Notes: generated by a model not told the origin, from the letters alone. A DNA stretch of 56,527 nucleotides from Burkholderiales bacterium (GCA_025927765.1 JAICKU010000017.1:1-56527), one strand, 5' to 3'. Positions 23,899 to 35,144 are shown, counted from the first letter of the stretch. Numbers and translations are program-made.

Positions 23899-25067
23899 TG
23901 ACGCCCGCCGTCGACGACGCGCTCGCGGTGCCGGCGATGTCGCCGCTCGATCGCGCACGCGACTGGCTCGCGTCGCTCGCATTCGTCGCCGCGATCGCGG
24001 CGATGGGCATCGCGACGTTCGTACCGCACGCCGCGAAGACGCTCGACGCGGAGAATCGCGCGCTCGCTGCGTGGCCGACGCCGTTCGCCGCCGACTGGCG
24101 TGCGCGCTTCGAGCGCGCGTTCGCCGATCGATTCGGTGCCCGCAATGCGCTGCTGCGGCTGCACAACCATGCGCTCGTGCGCGCGTTCGGCGTCTCGCCC
24201 GCGCACGACGTGCTGATCGGCCGCGACGGCTGGCTGTATTTCAAGGGTGAGGAAGGCACGACGCTCGACCGCGACTTTCGCGGGCTGCGCGCGTTCCCCG
24301 ACGCGGACATCGCGCGCATCGTGCGCGAGCTCGACCGCCGCGCGCGCTTCCTCGCCGCGCACGGCATCGCGTACCTCGTCACCGTCGCGCCCGACAAGGC
24401 GACGATCTACCCCGAGTACCTGCCGTCGTGGATGAAGCGCTCGCCGGCGCCCTCGCCGCTCGATCGACTCGTCGACGCGTTGCGTGCCGACGGCGCCGTG
24501 CGCTTCGTCGACCTGCGCGCACCGCTTCGCGCCGTCAAGGCGAAGGAGCGCGTGTACTACATGACCGACTCGCACTGGAATTACCTCGGCGCGCGCGTCG
24601 CGTACGGCCAGCTGATGCACGCGCTCGCGCAGGCACTCGCCCCGACGCCCGTCTCTCCGGCGCCGGTGCACATGCCCGAATACGTTCCGGGGCTCGACGT
24701 CTACCACGGCGATCTCGCGCGCATGACCGGCGACGCCGATCGTTTCGGCGAGCCGGACATCGCGTCGCTCGGCAAGATTCTCGCGACGCCCGAATCGCGC
24801 TGCGCGCAGCGCGTCGATGCAGGCGAGACGCCGGGCGTCGAGCGCTACGCCTGCGATGCGCCGGGCCTGCTGAAAAGCGCGATCGTCTATCGCGATTCGA
24901 TGGCGATCCCGCTGATCCCGATGCTTTCGGAAAACTTCCGCAGCGCAACGTACATCTCCGGACACGCGCTCGATCCCGCCTTCGTGCTGCGCGAGCAGCC
25001 GACGGTGGTGATCGAGGAAATGGTCGAGCGCGCGATCATCGCGCCCGCGGCAACGCCGATGCGGTAG
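23898..25067 (+). CDS. AlgJ/AlgX-like SGNH-type O-acetylation protein
   Basis: A 389-residue protein with an N-terminal membrane anchor (around residues 22-42) and a periplasmic SGNH-hydrolase-like domain of the AlgJ/AlgX/DltD type. Key features are the GRDGWLYFKGEEGT segment, the YLVTVAPDKATIYPE strand and MTDSHWNYLGARVAY with the catalytic D-x-H pair; the nucleophile serine is likely in YRDSMAIPLIP. Such proteins take the acetyl group presented by the MBOAT partner and place it on the polysaccharide. The start overlaps the stop of the algI-like gene (TGATG). Confidence 0.87.
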   Translation: MTPAVDDALAVPAMSPLDRARDWLASLAFVAAIAAMGIATFVPHAAKTLDAENRALAAWPTPFAADWRARFERAFADRFGARNALLRLHNHALVRAFGVSPAHDVLIGRDGWLYFKGEEGTTLDRDFRGLRAFPDADIARIVRELDRRARFLAAHGIAYLVTVAPDKATIYPEYLPSWMKRSPAPSPLDRLVDALRADGAVRFVDLRAPLRAVKAKERVYYMTDSHWNYLGARVAYGQLMHALAQALAPTPVSPAPVHMPEYVPGLDVYHGDLARMTGDADRFGEPDIASLGKILATPESRCAQRVDAGETPGVERYACDAPGLLKSAIVYRDSMAIPLIPMLSENFRSATYISGHALDPAFVLREQPTVVIEEMVERAIIAPAATPMR

Positions 25068-25088
25068 ACCGGCCGCAGCCGCGCCGCT

Positions 25089-26548
<1,460 letters not shown>

Positions 26549-26552
<4 letters not shown>

Positions 26553-27658
26553 GTCGGCCTCCCTTCGGTCTCCTCGTGCGCAAGCGGCAGCAGCACGGTG
26601 AACACCGTGCGCCCGGGCGTGCTCGTCCATTCGATCGTGCCGCCGTGCTGCGCGACGAGCGTGTGCGCGATCGTGAGGCCGAGCCCCGAACCGCCTTCGC
26701 GACCGGAGACCAGCGGATAGAAGATGCGCTCGCGGATCGCATCGGGAATGCCCTGCCCGTTGTCCTCGATGCGGATCGCCACGGCGAGCCGGTGGCGACG
26801 CTTGCCGAGCGTGACGCTTCGCGCGACGCGCGTGACGAAGCGAATCTCGGGCGATGCGGTGGAGGCGAGCGCCTGGGCGGCGTTGCGCGCGACGTTCAGC
26901 AGCGCCTGCAGCAGCTGCTCGGGATCGGCGTCGAACTCGGGCAGGCTCGCGTCGAAGTCGCAGGCGACCGGGATGGCCGGGAACTCCGCCTGCACGAGTC
27001 CCTTCACGCGCACGAGGATCTCGTGCACGTTCATGCGCCGACAGGCGGGCGCCCGATGCGGACCGAGCAGGCGATCGACGAGCGCGCGCAACCGGTCGGC
27101 CTCGGCGATGATCACCTGCGTGTACTCGACGAGCGCGGCGCGGTCGAGCTCGCGCTCGAGCAGCTGCGCGGCGCCGCGAATGCCGCCGAGCGGGTTCTTG
27201 ATCTCATGCGCGAGGCTTCGCATCAGCTCGCGATTCGCCTGCTGCTGCTCGCGCACGCGCTCGTCGCGCAGGGCCCGCAGTTCCTGGTCGATCGGCCGGA
27301 ATTCGAGCAGCACGCGCGTGCCGTCGTCGAGCGGCGAAGCCGTGCATGCGACCGGCAGCGGCGGGCGACCGCCGAGCGTCAGCGACAGTTCCTGCTCGCG
27401 GCACGGCGCGCGTGCGGCGATCGCCTTCGCGATCGCGCTCTCGAGCGCCGCGGACGGCGCGACGAGTTCGTCGAGCGAACGTGACGCGAGCGCGCGGCTG
27501 GACAGCGCGAACAGGTGCTCGGCCGCCGCATTCGCATAGACGATGCGCCGATCCTCGCCGCGCACGAGCACCGCGGTGGCGAGCGCGTCGAGCGCGTGCT
27601 CGCGCAGCGACCGTCCGCTCGGTGTTGCTTCAAACGACGAGATCAGTGCGGCGTGCAC
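26549..27658 (-). CDS. ntrB: Nitrogen regulation sensor kinase NtrB (GlnL)
   Basis: A 369-residue cytoplasmic histidine kinase without membrane segments. A PAS domain covers about residues 20-130; the dimerisation helix has the phospho-accepting histidine in RSLAHEIKNPLGGIRGAA. The ATPase domain shows NVARNAAQAL (N box), EDNGQGIP (G1 box) and GGSGLGLTIAHTLV (G2). In the family NtrB phosphorylates or dephosphorylates NtrC depending on PII binding. It lies 24 bases downstream of the DUF4124 gene and overlaps ntrC. The PAS-HisKA-HATPase order and the GlnA/NtrC neighbourhood make the identification secure. Confidence 0.96.
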
Positions 27659-27682
27659 GACGTGCGCGCCGACGCAACGACA

Positions 27683-28183
27683 TCAGCGCGTGGTGGCGAT
27701 TTCCTTGCGCAGCGCCTCGACGTTGCGCTCGTGCACCTGTACGGTCTGCCGCAACCGCGCGATGCGCTGGCGATACTTTTCAGCGTCGGCCTTTTCGCCG
27801 GGCAGCGGAGGAGGCGCGCCGTTTCCATACGCTTCGCGCGCCTCGCCGAGGAGCTTCTCCTCGCTCGCGAGCTCGTCGGCGAGCACCTTGCGGCGCATCT
27901 CGTCGCGGCTCCTCTGTGTGGAAGCCTCGACGCGCGGAAAATTGGCAGGCGTGGCCGGCGATTTCGCGGAAGGCGCCGGACGTGCGCTTTCCTCGGCAAT
28001 GTCGCACGACAGCTTGCGCCAGCCCTTTTCGGGCGAGATGTTGGTGTAGTGGATCGTGCCGCCGGCGTCGATGTACTTGCAGATGGCCGCCTGCGCGCCG
28101 GGCGCGGCGAGCCACGCGACGAGCGCGACGAGCGCGACGAGGCCGGGGAGCGCGCGGGCAGGCCGGAGTTCACGTCGGTTCAT
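27683..28183 (-). CDS. DUF4124 exported protein with coiled-coil C-terminus
   Basis: A 166-residue protein with a signal peptide (VALVALVAWLAAPGAQA) and a DUF4124 segment (ICKYIDAGGTIHYTNISPEKG) in the mature N-terminus. The C-terminal half (from about residue 100) is highly charged with heptad-like spacing, likely a coiled coil. DUF4124 proteins are common in beta- and gammaproteobacteria, often found between glnA and ntrB; their function is unknown. It lies between glnA and ntrB on the same strand and may be expressed with them. Confidence 0.83.
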   Translation of the reverse strand: MNRRELRPARALPGLVALVALVAWLAAPGAQAAICKYIDAGGTIHYTNISPEKGWRKLSCDIAEESARPAPSAKSPATPANFPRVEASTQRSRDEMRRKVLADELASEEKLLGEAREAYGNGAPPPLPGEKADAEKYRQRIARLRQTVQVHERNVEALRKEIATTR

Positions 28184-28199
28184 CCTCCGCAGTTTAGCG

Positions 28200-28219
28200 C
28201 AGGGTCGGGCCCTGACCCG
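28200..28219. terminator. Near-palindrome between glnA and the DUF4124 gene
   Basis: GGGTC-GGGCCCT-GACCC forms a short stem of the GGGTC/GACCC kind, nine bases after the glnA stop on the minus strand. There is no T-tract. It could attenuate read-through from glnA into DUF4124-ntrBC, or simply be a repeat copy. Confidence 0.45.
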
Positions 28220-28227
28220 CCCGCCGC

Positions 28228-29643
28228 TCAGAGGCTGTAGTACATCTCGTATTCCACGGGGTGCGTCGTCATCCGGAAGCGCGTGACCTCCTCCATCTTG
28301 AGCTCGATGAACGCGTCGATCGCGTCGTCGGTGAACACGCCGCCGCGCGTCAGGAACTCGCGGTCGCCGTCGAGCGATGCGAGCGCCTCGTCGAGCGACG
28401 CGCAAGGATGCGGCACCTTGGCCGCTTCCTCGGGTGCCAAGTCGTACAGGTTCTTGTCCATCGGGTCGCCGGGATGGATTCGGTTCTGCACGCCGTCGAG
28501 GCCCGCCATCATCAGCGCGGCAAAGCCAAGGTACGGATTGCACGTCGGATCGGGGAAGCGCACCTCGACGCGACGGCCCTTCGGGCTGCTCACATACGGA
28601 ATCCGGCACGCGGCGGAGCGATTGCGCGCCGAATAGGCGAGGTTGATCGGCGCCTCGAAGCCCGGCACGAGGCGCTTGTACGAATTGGTGCCTGGGTTCG
28701 TGATGGCGTTCAGCGCTTTCGCGTGATGGATCACGCCACCGATGTAGTAGAGCGCGAATTCCGACAGGCCTGCGTAGCCGTCACCGGCGAACAGGTTGCG
28801 ACCGTCCTTCCAGATCGACTGATGCACGTGCATGCCCGAGCCGTTGTCGCCGACGATCGGCTTCGGCATGAACGTCGCCGTCTTGCCGAACGCATGCGCC
28901 GTGTTGTGCACGCAGTACTTGAGGATCTGCAGCCAGTCGGCGCGCTGGACGAGCGGCGCGAATCGCGTGCCGATCTCGCATTGTCCCGCATTCGCCACCT
29001 CGTGGTGATGCACTTCGACGGGAACGCCCATCTGCTCCATTGCGAGGCACATCGCCGAGCGGATGTCCTGCAGCGAATCGATCGGCGGCACCGGAAAGTA
29101 GCCACCCTTGACGCTCGGGCGGTGGCCCATGTTGCCGCCTTCGAACTTCTCGGCCGACGACCACGATGCCTCGGACGAGAACACCTTGCAGTAGCTGCCG
29201 GACATGTCGACCGACCACTCGACGGCGTCGAAGATGAAGAACTCGGGCTCGGGACCGAAGTACGCGACATCGCCGAGGCCGGTCGACTTGAGGTACGCCT
29301 CGGCGCGCTTGGCGAGCGAGCGGGGATCGCGCTCGTAGCCCTTGCCGTCCGCGGGCTCGACGACGTCGCAGGTCAAAAGCAGCGTCGTCTCGTCCATGAA
29401 CGGATCGATGTTCGCGGTCGCCGGGTCCGGCATCAGCAGCATGTCCGACGCCTGAATGCCCTTCCAGCCGGCGATCGACGAGCCGTCGAATGCGTGTCCC
29501 GACTCGAACTTGTCCTCGTCGAACGCGTTCGAGGGCACCGAGACGTGCTGCTCCTTGCCCCGCGTGTCGGTGAAGCGGAGGTCGACGAACTTGACCTCCT
29601 TGTCCTTGATCATGGTGAGTACGTCGGCGGGCGTCTTGCTCAT
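28228..29643 (-). CDS. glnA: Type I glutamine synthetase
   Basis: A 471-residue dodecameric enzyme that makes glutamine from glutamate, ammonia and ATP. The N-terminal beta-grasp domain has [13 protein letters not shown]; the catalytic domain has [33 protein letters not shown] (metal ligands), and the [10 protein letters not shown] loop. NLYDLAPEE near the C-terminus carries the tyrosine that GlnE adenylylates, so activity is likely under covalent control. The ATG at 29643 was chosen because it matches the family start (MSKTPADVL); an upstream in-frame extension crosses the promoter. Sigma-54 and NtrC-type sites are visible upstream. Confidence 0.97.
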   Translation of the reverse strand: MSKTPADVLTMIKDKEVKFVDLRFTDTRGKEQHVSVPSNAFDEDKFESGHAFDGSSIAGWKGIQASDMLLMPDPATANIDPFMDETTLLLTCDVVEPADGKGYERDPRSLAKRAEAYLKSTGLGDVAYFGPEPEFFIFDAVEWSVDMSGSYCKVFSSEASWSSAEKFEGGNMGHRPSVKGGYFPVPPIDSLQDIRSAMCLAMEQMGVPVEVHHHEVANAGQCEIGTRFAPLVQRADWLQILKYCVHNTAHAFGKTATFMPKPIVGDNGSGMHVHQSIWKDGRNLFAGDGYAGLSEFALYYIGGVIHHAKALNAITNPGTNSYKRLVPGFEAPINLAYSARNRSAACRIPYVSSPKGRRVEVRFPDPTCNPYLGFAALMMAGLDGVQNRIHPGDPMDKNLYDLAPEEAAKVPHPCASLDEALASLDGDREFLTRGGVFTDDAIDAFIELKMEEVTRFRMTTHPVEYEMYYSL

Positions 29644-29701
29644 TTGGCGGGGTATCTCCAGGTAAAAGTCGAAGGCGCCAGGCGCCGTGATCTGCAATAG
29701 A

Positions 29702-29716
29702 GCGGCTTTCGTGCCA
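29702..29716 (-). promoter_or_regulatory. Putative sigma-54 promoter of glnA
   Basis: On the minus strand TGGCAC (29716-29711), five bases, then CCGC (29705-29702) match the sigma-54 pattern TGGCAC-N5-TTGC: the -24 element is perfect and the GC of the -12 element is in place. The predicted transcript would start near 29690, about 47 bases before the glnA ATG. Paired NtrC-type sites lie further upstream. Confidence 0.72.
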
Positions 29717-29778
29717 CGCCGAGTCAGCTGCAAGCCTTTGACGCGAAAAGGAAATCTAATGCCGACGCGACCCGCTAT

Positions 29779-29793
29779 GCACCAAAGTCGAGC
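29779..29793. promoter_or_regulatory. NtrC-type binding site, proximal
   Basis: GCAC-N7-GAGC matches the NtrC consensus GCAC-N7-GTGC with one mismatch. Its centre is about 96 bases upstream of the predicted sigma-54 transcript start and 32 bp from the distal site. It is followed by an AT-rich stretch. Confidence 0.55.
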
Positions 29794-29810
29794 ATATTAA
29801 TATATCACTT

Positions 29811-29825
29811 GCACATCATTGGTGC
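29811..29825. promoter_or_regulatory. NtrC-type binding site, distal
   Basis: GCAC-ATCATTG-GTGC is an exact match to the dyad GCAC-N7-GTGC. Its centre is near -128 relative to the predicted glnA start, 32 bp from the proximal site, similar to the spacing of the two strong sites of E. coli glnAp2. It lies just beyond the 3' end of the DUF3426 gene. Confidence 0.65.
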
Positions 29826-29829
29826 GGCG

Positions 29830-30738
29830 TCAGGGGTAGAACAGATAGACCCGGTACCCGGCCTGCGACGTCGCGCTCGCGTCGAGGAAAAGGCGCACGA
29901 GCACTTCGCCGTTGGGCGCGATGCCGGAGGCGTCGGGCGCGGCGTACGTCGCGGGAGGAAAGGCACGGCGCGCGACGACGTGGTCGGCGGCGTCGGTAAG
30001 CGTGAGCTCGAGGTACGGATACGCGATCGGATACGACGCGCGATTGCGCACGGTGGCGGAGAGCTTGAGCAGCCCCTTGTGCGCGGGATCGGCCTCGAGG
30101 TCCGAAGCCTCGATGAACAGCGCGGACGCGTCGCGCAAGGGCGCGATGCTGCAACCGGCAGCGCGGCATGCAGCGTCGAGCAGCGGGCGCGTGAACGGCG
30201 CGTGCGCGGCGAGCGTATCGCGGTATTCGAACAAGCCCTGCGCGCCGAGCAGCGCCACGAGCGCGAGAATCGCGAACGCGTAGAGTGCTTTCGGCTGCTC
30301 GTGCAGGCGTTTGCGCGGCCGCCACTCGTACGCCCGGGCGCGATCGAGTGCGACGGGGCGCGGGGTCACGCCCTCGTCGACGCCCGCCGGCGCGGGCGGT
30401 TCGACGAATGTCGGTTCGGGTGCGACGGGCGACTCCGCCGCGGCCACCGCGGGTTCGGGCGCGTCGGGCGCTTCTGCCGGTACGGTTTCGGGTTCGACCG
30501 CGGCTGGCGCCTGCGTCGCCGCGACGGCCGGTTCGGCTTGCGGCTCCGGCGTGACGGCTTCGTGCACCGGTGCGGCTTCAGGCTTGCGCCCTTCGCCCGC
30601 CACGAGATGATCGTTGGCATCGAACACCGCACGGCACTGCCCGCAGCGTACCTGCCCTTCGCGCAACGCGAGCTGCCCGGGCGTCACGCGAAACGCCGTG
30701 CGGCATCCGGGACAGCGGGTGATCACCGCGTCGCTCAT
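29830..30738 (-). CDS. MJ0042 zinc-ribbon / DUF3426 membrane protein
   Basis: A 302-residue protein. The N-terminus (about residues 5-35) is an MJ0042-type zinc ribbon with two CxxC pairs, CPGC and CGQC. A long acidic, alanine- and proline-rich linker follows to about residue 130. One membrane helix (ALYAFAILALVALLGAQGLF) precedes a periplasmic DUF3426 domain with two cysteines (CRAAGCSI). The gene follows prmA and overlaps it (ATGA), a conserved pairing in betaproteobacteria. Its function is not established. Confidence 0.87.
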   Translation of the reverse strand: MSDAVITRCPGCRTAFRVTPGQLALREGQVRCGQCRAVFDANDHLVAGEGRKPEAAPVHEAVTPEPQAEPAVAATQAPAAVEPETVPAEAPDAPEPAVAAAESPVAPEPTFVEPPAPAGVDEGVTPRPVALDRARAYEWRPRKRLHEQPKALYAFAILALVALLGAQGLFEYRDTLAAHAPFTRPLLDAACRAAGCSIAPLRDASALFIEASDLEADPAHKGLLKLSATVRNRASYPIAYPYLELTLTDAADHVVARRAFPPATYAAPDASGIAPNGEVLVRLFLDASATSQAGYRVYLFYP

Positions 30739-31631
30739 CGCTCGGCCGCTCGTCGCACGCCTGCGAGCAGCACCCAGCCGTCCTCGTCGCGCCAGCGCGT
30801 CATGGCGAACCACGGCGCATAGGCGTCCATCACGTCGTCGGCCTGACGATCGAGGATGCCGGCGAGCGCGACTCGCCCACCGTTTTCGGTGCGGTCCGCG
30901 AGCACGGGCGCGAGCACGCGCAGCGGATTCGCGAGGATGTTCGCGACGACGATCGAGTAGCGGATCGGGCCGAGCGCGTCCACATGCAGGAAGCGGGCGC
31001 TGACGGCGTTGGCTTCCGCATTGGCCGAGCTCGCGACGATCGCCTGCGGATCGATGTCGACGCCATCGACACGCGGGGCGCCGAGCAGCGCCCCGGCGAT
31101 GGCGAGAATGCCCGAGCCGCAGCCATAGTCGAGCATCGAGGAGCTACCGCCCACATGCGCGACGAGCCAGGCGAGGCACAGGCGCGTGGTCGGATGCGTA
31201 CCGGTGCCGAACGCGAGGCCGGGGTCGAGCACGAGATTGCGCGCGGCGGGGCGCGGAGGCGTGCACCAACTCGGCACGATCCAGAAATCGTCGCGGATGC
31301 GAATGGGCGTGAACTGCGCCTGCGTCTCGCGCACCCAGTCGCGGTCGGCGACGTCATAGCGCTCGAAAGGTGGGATGACGGCGCCGACCGATGCCGCCGC
31401 GTGTTCGATGGCGAGGGCCGCGTCGTCATCGTTGCGATACAGCGCCGTGAGCCGGGTGATCGCCCACCACTCGGGCGAGATGCCGGGCTCACCCCACACC
31501 GGCGACTCTTCGGCCGTGCCTTCGCGCGGGTCTCCCGCATCGACGGAAAGGGCACCGGCGTCGAGCAGCGCGTCGGACCAGCGCTCGGCTTCGTCCGCCG
31601 CGACGTCGAAGCGAATCGCGGTGAAGGTCAT
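30735..31631 (-). CDS. prmA: Ribosomal protein L11 methyltransferase PrmA
   Basis: A 298-residue enzyme that trimethylates ribosomal protein L11. The N-terminal substrate domain starts with TFTAIRFDVAADEAERWSDA; the catalytic domain has DPGLAFGTGTHPTTRLCLAW, MLDYGCGSGILAIAG (SAM motif I), VDIDPQAIVAS and NILANPL. The length and motifs fit PrmA exactly. It lies downstream of accC with a 145-base gap that contains a direct repeat, and overlaps the DUF3426 gene. Confidence 0.96.
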   Translation of the reverse strand: MTFTAIRFDVAADEAERWSDALLDAGALSVDAGDPREGTAEESPVWGEPGISPEWWAITRLTALYRNDDDAALAIEHAAASVGAVIPPFERYDVADRDWVRETQAQFTPIRIRDDFWIVPSWCTPPRPAARNLVLDPGLAFGTGTHPTTRLCLAWLVAHVGGSSSMLDYGCGSGILAIAGALLGAPRVDGVDIDPQAIVASSANAEANAVSARFLHVDALGPIRYSIVVANILANPLRVLAPVLADRTENGGRVALAGILDRQADDVMDAYAPWFAMTRWRDEDGWVLLAGVRRAAER

Positions 31632-31639
31632 ACCGCCTC

Positions 31640-31783
31640 CGCCTCGCCCGCCGCGCTCAGGCGTCGGCCTCCTTGGACCTGCTGCGCCGGTGCATCCGTC
31701 ATCGTGTCGGCCTCCCCGCCATCGCGCCGCGACGGGCCCTCCGGGCCTTGGCTCGGCTACGCCTCGCCCGCCGCGCTCAGGCG
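31640..31783. repeat. Pair of 24-bp direct repeats between accC and prmA
   Basis: An identical 24-base sequence beginning CGCCTCGCCCGCCGCG occurs at 31640-31663 and at 31760-31783. The second copy overlaps the end of accC, supplying its stop codon. The intervening 96 bases hold no convincing gene. Each copy could form a short hairpin (CGCCTGA/GGCG ends on the minus strand). Confidence 0.75.
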
Positions 31784-33156
31784 GCCTGCTTGCGCCGAGC
31801 GAGCCGCTCTTCCAGGTAGTGGATCGACGTGCCACCGCGCAGAAAATTCTCGTCGAGCAGCAGTTCCTGGTGCAGCGGGATGTTCGTGCGGATGCCGCCG
31901 ACCACCATTTCGGACAGCGCGACGCGCATCCGCGCGATCGCCTGCTCGCGCGTTTCGCCGTACGCGATCACCTTGCCGATCATCGAGTCGTAGTTCGGCG
32001 GCACGAAGTAGTTCTGGTAGACGTGCGAATCGACGCGAATGCCCGGGCCGCCGGGCGCGTGCCAGGCCGTGATGCGTCCCGGCGAGGGTACGAACGTCCA
32101 CGGATCTTCCGCGTTGATCCGGCATTCGATCGCGTGACCGCGCCGCGTCACGTCCTTCTGCCGGAAGCGCAGCTTCTGCCCCGCGGCGATGCGGATCTGC
32201 TCCTGCACGATGTCGATGCCGGTGATCATTTCGGTGACCGGATGCTCGACCTGCACGCGCGTGTTCATCTCGATGAAGAAGAACTCTTCGTCCTGGTACA
32301 GGAACTCGAACGTGCCGGCACCACGATAGCCGATCTTGCGGCACGCCTCGGCAGCGCGCTCGGCGATGCGGGCGAGCGGGCGCGCGTTGACGCCGGGTGC
32401 CGGCGCTTCCTCGATGATCTTCTGGTGCCGGCGCTGCATCGAGCAGTCGCGCTCGTGCAGCGTGATCGCGTTCTTGTATTCGTCCGCCAGTATCTGGATC
32501 TCGATGTGCCGGGGATTCGCGAGAAAGCGCTCCATGTACAGCGTTGGATTGCCGAACGCGGCCTGCGCTTCCGTGCGCGTCAGCTGCACGGCCGGCATCA
32601 GCGCCGCTTCGGTGTGCACGACGCGCATGCCGCGCCCCCCGCCACCGCCCGACGCCTTGACGATGACCGGATAGCCGATCGAGCGCGCAATGCGGATGAT
32701 CTCCTTCGGCTCCTCGGGCAGCGCGCCTTCCGAACCGGGCACGCAGGGCACGCCGGCCTTCGTCATCGCGACCTTCGCACTGACCTTGTCGCCCATCAGG
32801 CGGATCGTCTCCGGCTTGGGGCCGATGAACACGAACCCGGAACGCTCGACCTTCTCCGCGAAATCAGCGTTCTCGGACAGAAAACCGTATCCGGGATGGA
32901 TCGCCTGCGCGTCGGTGACCTCGGCCGCCGCGATGATCGCGGGGATGTTCAGGTAGCTCTGCGCGGAGGGTGCGGGACCGATGCACACCGATTCGTCGGC
33001 GAGCGCAACGTACTTCGCGTCGCGGTCGGCTTCGGAATGCACGACGACCGTCTTGACGCCGAGCTCGCGGCACGCGCGCTGAATGCGCAACGCGATCTCG
33101 CCGCGGTTGGCGATCAGGACCTTGTCGAACAGCTTGTCGTTACGGCGTGACGCCAT
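31777..33156 (-). CDS. accC: Acetyl-CoA carboxylase, biotin carboxylase subunit
   Basis: A 459-residue ATP-grasp enzyme that carboxylates the biotin carried by AccB, the first step of fatty acid synthesis. Visible motifs are [20 protein letters not shown] (N-terminal domain), [18 protein letters not shown] (ATP-binding glycine-rich loop), the [19 protein letters not shown] segment, [20 protein letters not shown] (active site) and a complete C-terminal domain. Its ATG directly follows the accB stop. The second copy of the 24-base repeat covers its 3' end. Confidence 0.97.
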   Translation of the reverse strand: MASRRNDKLFDKVLIANRGEIALRIQRACRELGVKTVVVHSEADRDAKYVALADESVCIGPAPSAQSYLNIPAIIAAAEVTDAQAIHPGYGFLSENADFAEKVERSGFVFIGPKPETIRLMGDKVSAKVAMTKAGVPCVPGSEGALPEEPKEIIRIARSIGYPVIVKASGGGGGRGMRVVHTEAALMPAVQLTRTEAQAAFGNPTLYMERFLANPRHIEIQILADEYKNAITLHERDCSMQRRHQKIIEEAPAPGVNARPLARIAERAAEACRKIGYRGAGTFEFLYQDEEFFFIEMNTRVQVEHPVTEMITGIDIVQEQIRIAAGQKLRFRQKDVTRRGHAIECRINAEDPWTFVPSPGRITAWHAPGGPGIRVDSHVYQNYFVPPNYDSMIGKVIAYGETREQAIARMRVALSEMVVGGIRTNIPLHQELLLDENFLRGGTSIHYLEERLARRKQAA

Positions 33157-33612
<456 letters not shown>

Positions 33613-33724
33613 CAAGCGCGGCCGCCAGGGCCCGGAGGAGAATGCGCGAGTTTGCCGCAGATGACTGCTAATTGTCCAGCAAATACGTGGAATTGCACCG
33701 AACAGAAGGCGCTCGGCCCGGCGC

Positions 33725-34291
33725 TCAGGCGCGCGTCAGGCGGCCCAGCACCGAATCGAGCTTGTCGTCGGAAAGCGGCCCGAGGTGGGTGAGCGCGACC
33801 TTGCCGTCCCGGCCGAGAATCACGGTGAACGGCAGCGCCGCAAGGTCGTTGCCGAGCGTGCGGGACAATTCGATCGCACCGTAGCCGCCGATCAGCGATG
33901 GGTAGTTCAGCCCGAGCTCGTCGGAAAAAGAACGCACTTTCGCGGCATCATCAACGGCGATGCCGACAAATTGCACGCCCTTCGCGGCGTCGCGCGCCTG
34001 CGCCGCGACGAACCGCGGCATCTCCTCGCGACAGGGTGCGCACCATGTCGCCCAGAAGTTGACGACGAGCACCTTGCCCCGCCACTGCCCGACCGCCTGC
34101 TGCTTGCCATCGGCGTCGGGCAGCACGAGCCCGAGAATCGCCGAGCCGTCCGCGGTGGCCCGCGGTTGGAGCCGATACCACGCCGTGCCCGCGCCGACCG
34201 CGAGCGCCGCCGCGGCGGCGACGCCGCCGATCACCCAGGTGCGGCGCGACGGCCGATGCGCTGGATCGACGGGCGCCGTCACTTGAACCAT
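33725..34291 (-). CDS. TlpA-like membrane-anchored thioredoxin
   Basis: A 188-residue protein with an N-terminal membrane anchor ([19 protein letters not shown], about residues 20-38) and a periplasmic TlpA/ResA-type thioredoxin domain. The redox motif is [12 protein letters not shown], and [14 protein letters not shown] contains the cis-proline. Such proteins reduce periplasmic disulfides or serve cytochrome c maturation. The start overlaps the 3' end of the DsbD-alpha gene by 13 bases, which suggests the two act together. The transmembrane DsbD domain that normally supplies electrons is not present here. Confidence 0.88.
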   Translation of the reverse strand: MVQVTAPVDPAHRPSRRTWVIGGVAAAAALAVGAGTAWYRLQPRATADGSAILGLVLPDADGKQQAVGQWRGKVLVVNFWATWCAPCREEMPRFVAAQARDAAKGVQFVGIAVDDAAKVRSFSDELGLNYPSLIGGYGAIELSRTLGNDLAALPFTVILGRDGKVALTHLGPLSDDKLDSVLGRLTRA

Positions 34292-34794
34292 CCCTTGTGC
34301 CCCGGCTCGACGTAAGGTCCCGGGTAACGCGTTTGCGGCACGGTCAGCGTCAACTGCTGCGGATTCGGTGGATAGCACACGCCGACGTCGGCGCAGCCTT
34401 GCGAGTCGGCATGCAGCGTCACCTTCTCGCCGGCGGCGCGCTTTTCAAGGGGGATGCGCACGACGACTTCGCCACGGTACGTGTCGACGTCGCCGAAGAA
34501 TGCGTCGTGCTTGCGCGCGCCGGCGGGCAGCGACGGCGCGCCCGCGGTGACGGGATCGGTGCGGAACGCGAGCTTGTCGCGATAGAGGTAATAGCCATCG
34601 GCGATGTCGTAGCGCGCCTCGAGCGTCGAAGCGTCGAGCGCGCGCGCCGACAGGCGAAACGCCTGGTCGGCGGGAAGCAGCGACTGCGCGAGTCCCGACA
34701 TGCCTTGCGCATGCAGCGAGCCACCGCCCAGCGCGACCGCGACCGCGAGCACGCGCACGTGCACTACGACACGGTCAATGCTCCGCAGCGTCAT
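34279..34794 (-). CDS. Stand-alone DsbD N-terminal (alpha) domain protein
   Basis: A 171-residue exported protein with a signal peptide (ending GGSLHAQG) and a single DsbD alpha-type domain. The redox cysteines are in GCADVGVCYPP, corresponding to the active pair of nDsbD. Full-length DsbD has in addition a transmembrane beta domain and a C-terminal thioredoxin domain; neither is fused here, and the protein ends soon after the immunoglobulin-like fold (HKGWFK). It overlaps cutA by four bases (ATGA) upstream and the TlpA-like gene downstream. It may be a remnant of dsbD or a split form using TlpA as partner. Confidence 0.85.
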   Translation of the reverse strand: MTLRSIDRVVVHVRVLAVAVALGGGSLHAQGMSGLAQSLLPADQAFRLSARALDASTLEARYDIADGYYLYRDKLAFRTDPVTAGAPSLPAGARKHDAFFGDVDTYRGEVVVRIPLEKRAAGEKVTLHADSQGCADVGVCYPPNPQQLTLTVPQTRYPGPYVEPGHKGWFK

Positions 34795-35135
34795 CGCGCT
34801 TCGCGCGCGCTGCCGGCACGCGTTTCGGCAAGCAGCCAGTCGAGGTAGCGCCGCTCGACCGAGACCGCGGGAATTGCCATGATCTCGGGCGTGTCATAGG
34901 GGTGGAATTTGCGGATCGCCTCCTCCACCTTCGTATACAACGACGCACGTGTCTTGACGACGACCGGAAGCTCCTCCCCCGTTTCGATCCGGCCCTGCCA
35001 GTGATACAGTGAGTCGACGCCGCCACCGATGTTCACGCACGCGGCGAGCCGTTCGTCGAGCAATCCGCGCGCCACGGCCTGGGCGACGGCTCGATCGGGA
35101 ACATGGGTGAGGACGAGAATCGCGGTGTCGTGCAA
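34791..35135 (-). CDS. cutA: CutA-type divalent cation tolerance protein
   Basis: A 114-residue CutA1-family protein. Motifs are the start ILVLTHVPDRAVAQ, LAACVNIGGGVDSLYHWQG, EELPVVVKTRASLY and KFHPYDTPEIMAIPA; the set is highly typical of the trimeric ferredoxin-like fold. It heads the cutA-dsbD(alpha)-tlpA run. Only nine bases separate its start codon from the divergent fxsA-like start, so the promoters of the two genes must lie within each other's coding regions or further off. Its biochemical role is unclear in most bacteria. Confidence 0.93.
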   Translation of the reverse strand: MHDTAILVLTHVPDRAVAQAVARGLLDERLAACVNIGGGVDSLYHWQGRIETGEELPVVVKTRASLYTKVEEAIRKFHPYDTPEIMAIPAVSVERRYLDWLLAETRAGSAREAR

Positions 35136-35144
35136 GGAGTCGTA

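Noticed and set aside
31628-31702. A 24-codon frame (MTDAPAQQVQGG...) overlapping the prmA start as a possible leader peptide
   Set aside because: It passes through the direct repeat, has no ribosome binding site and no sign of regulatory codons; chance is the simpler explanation.
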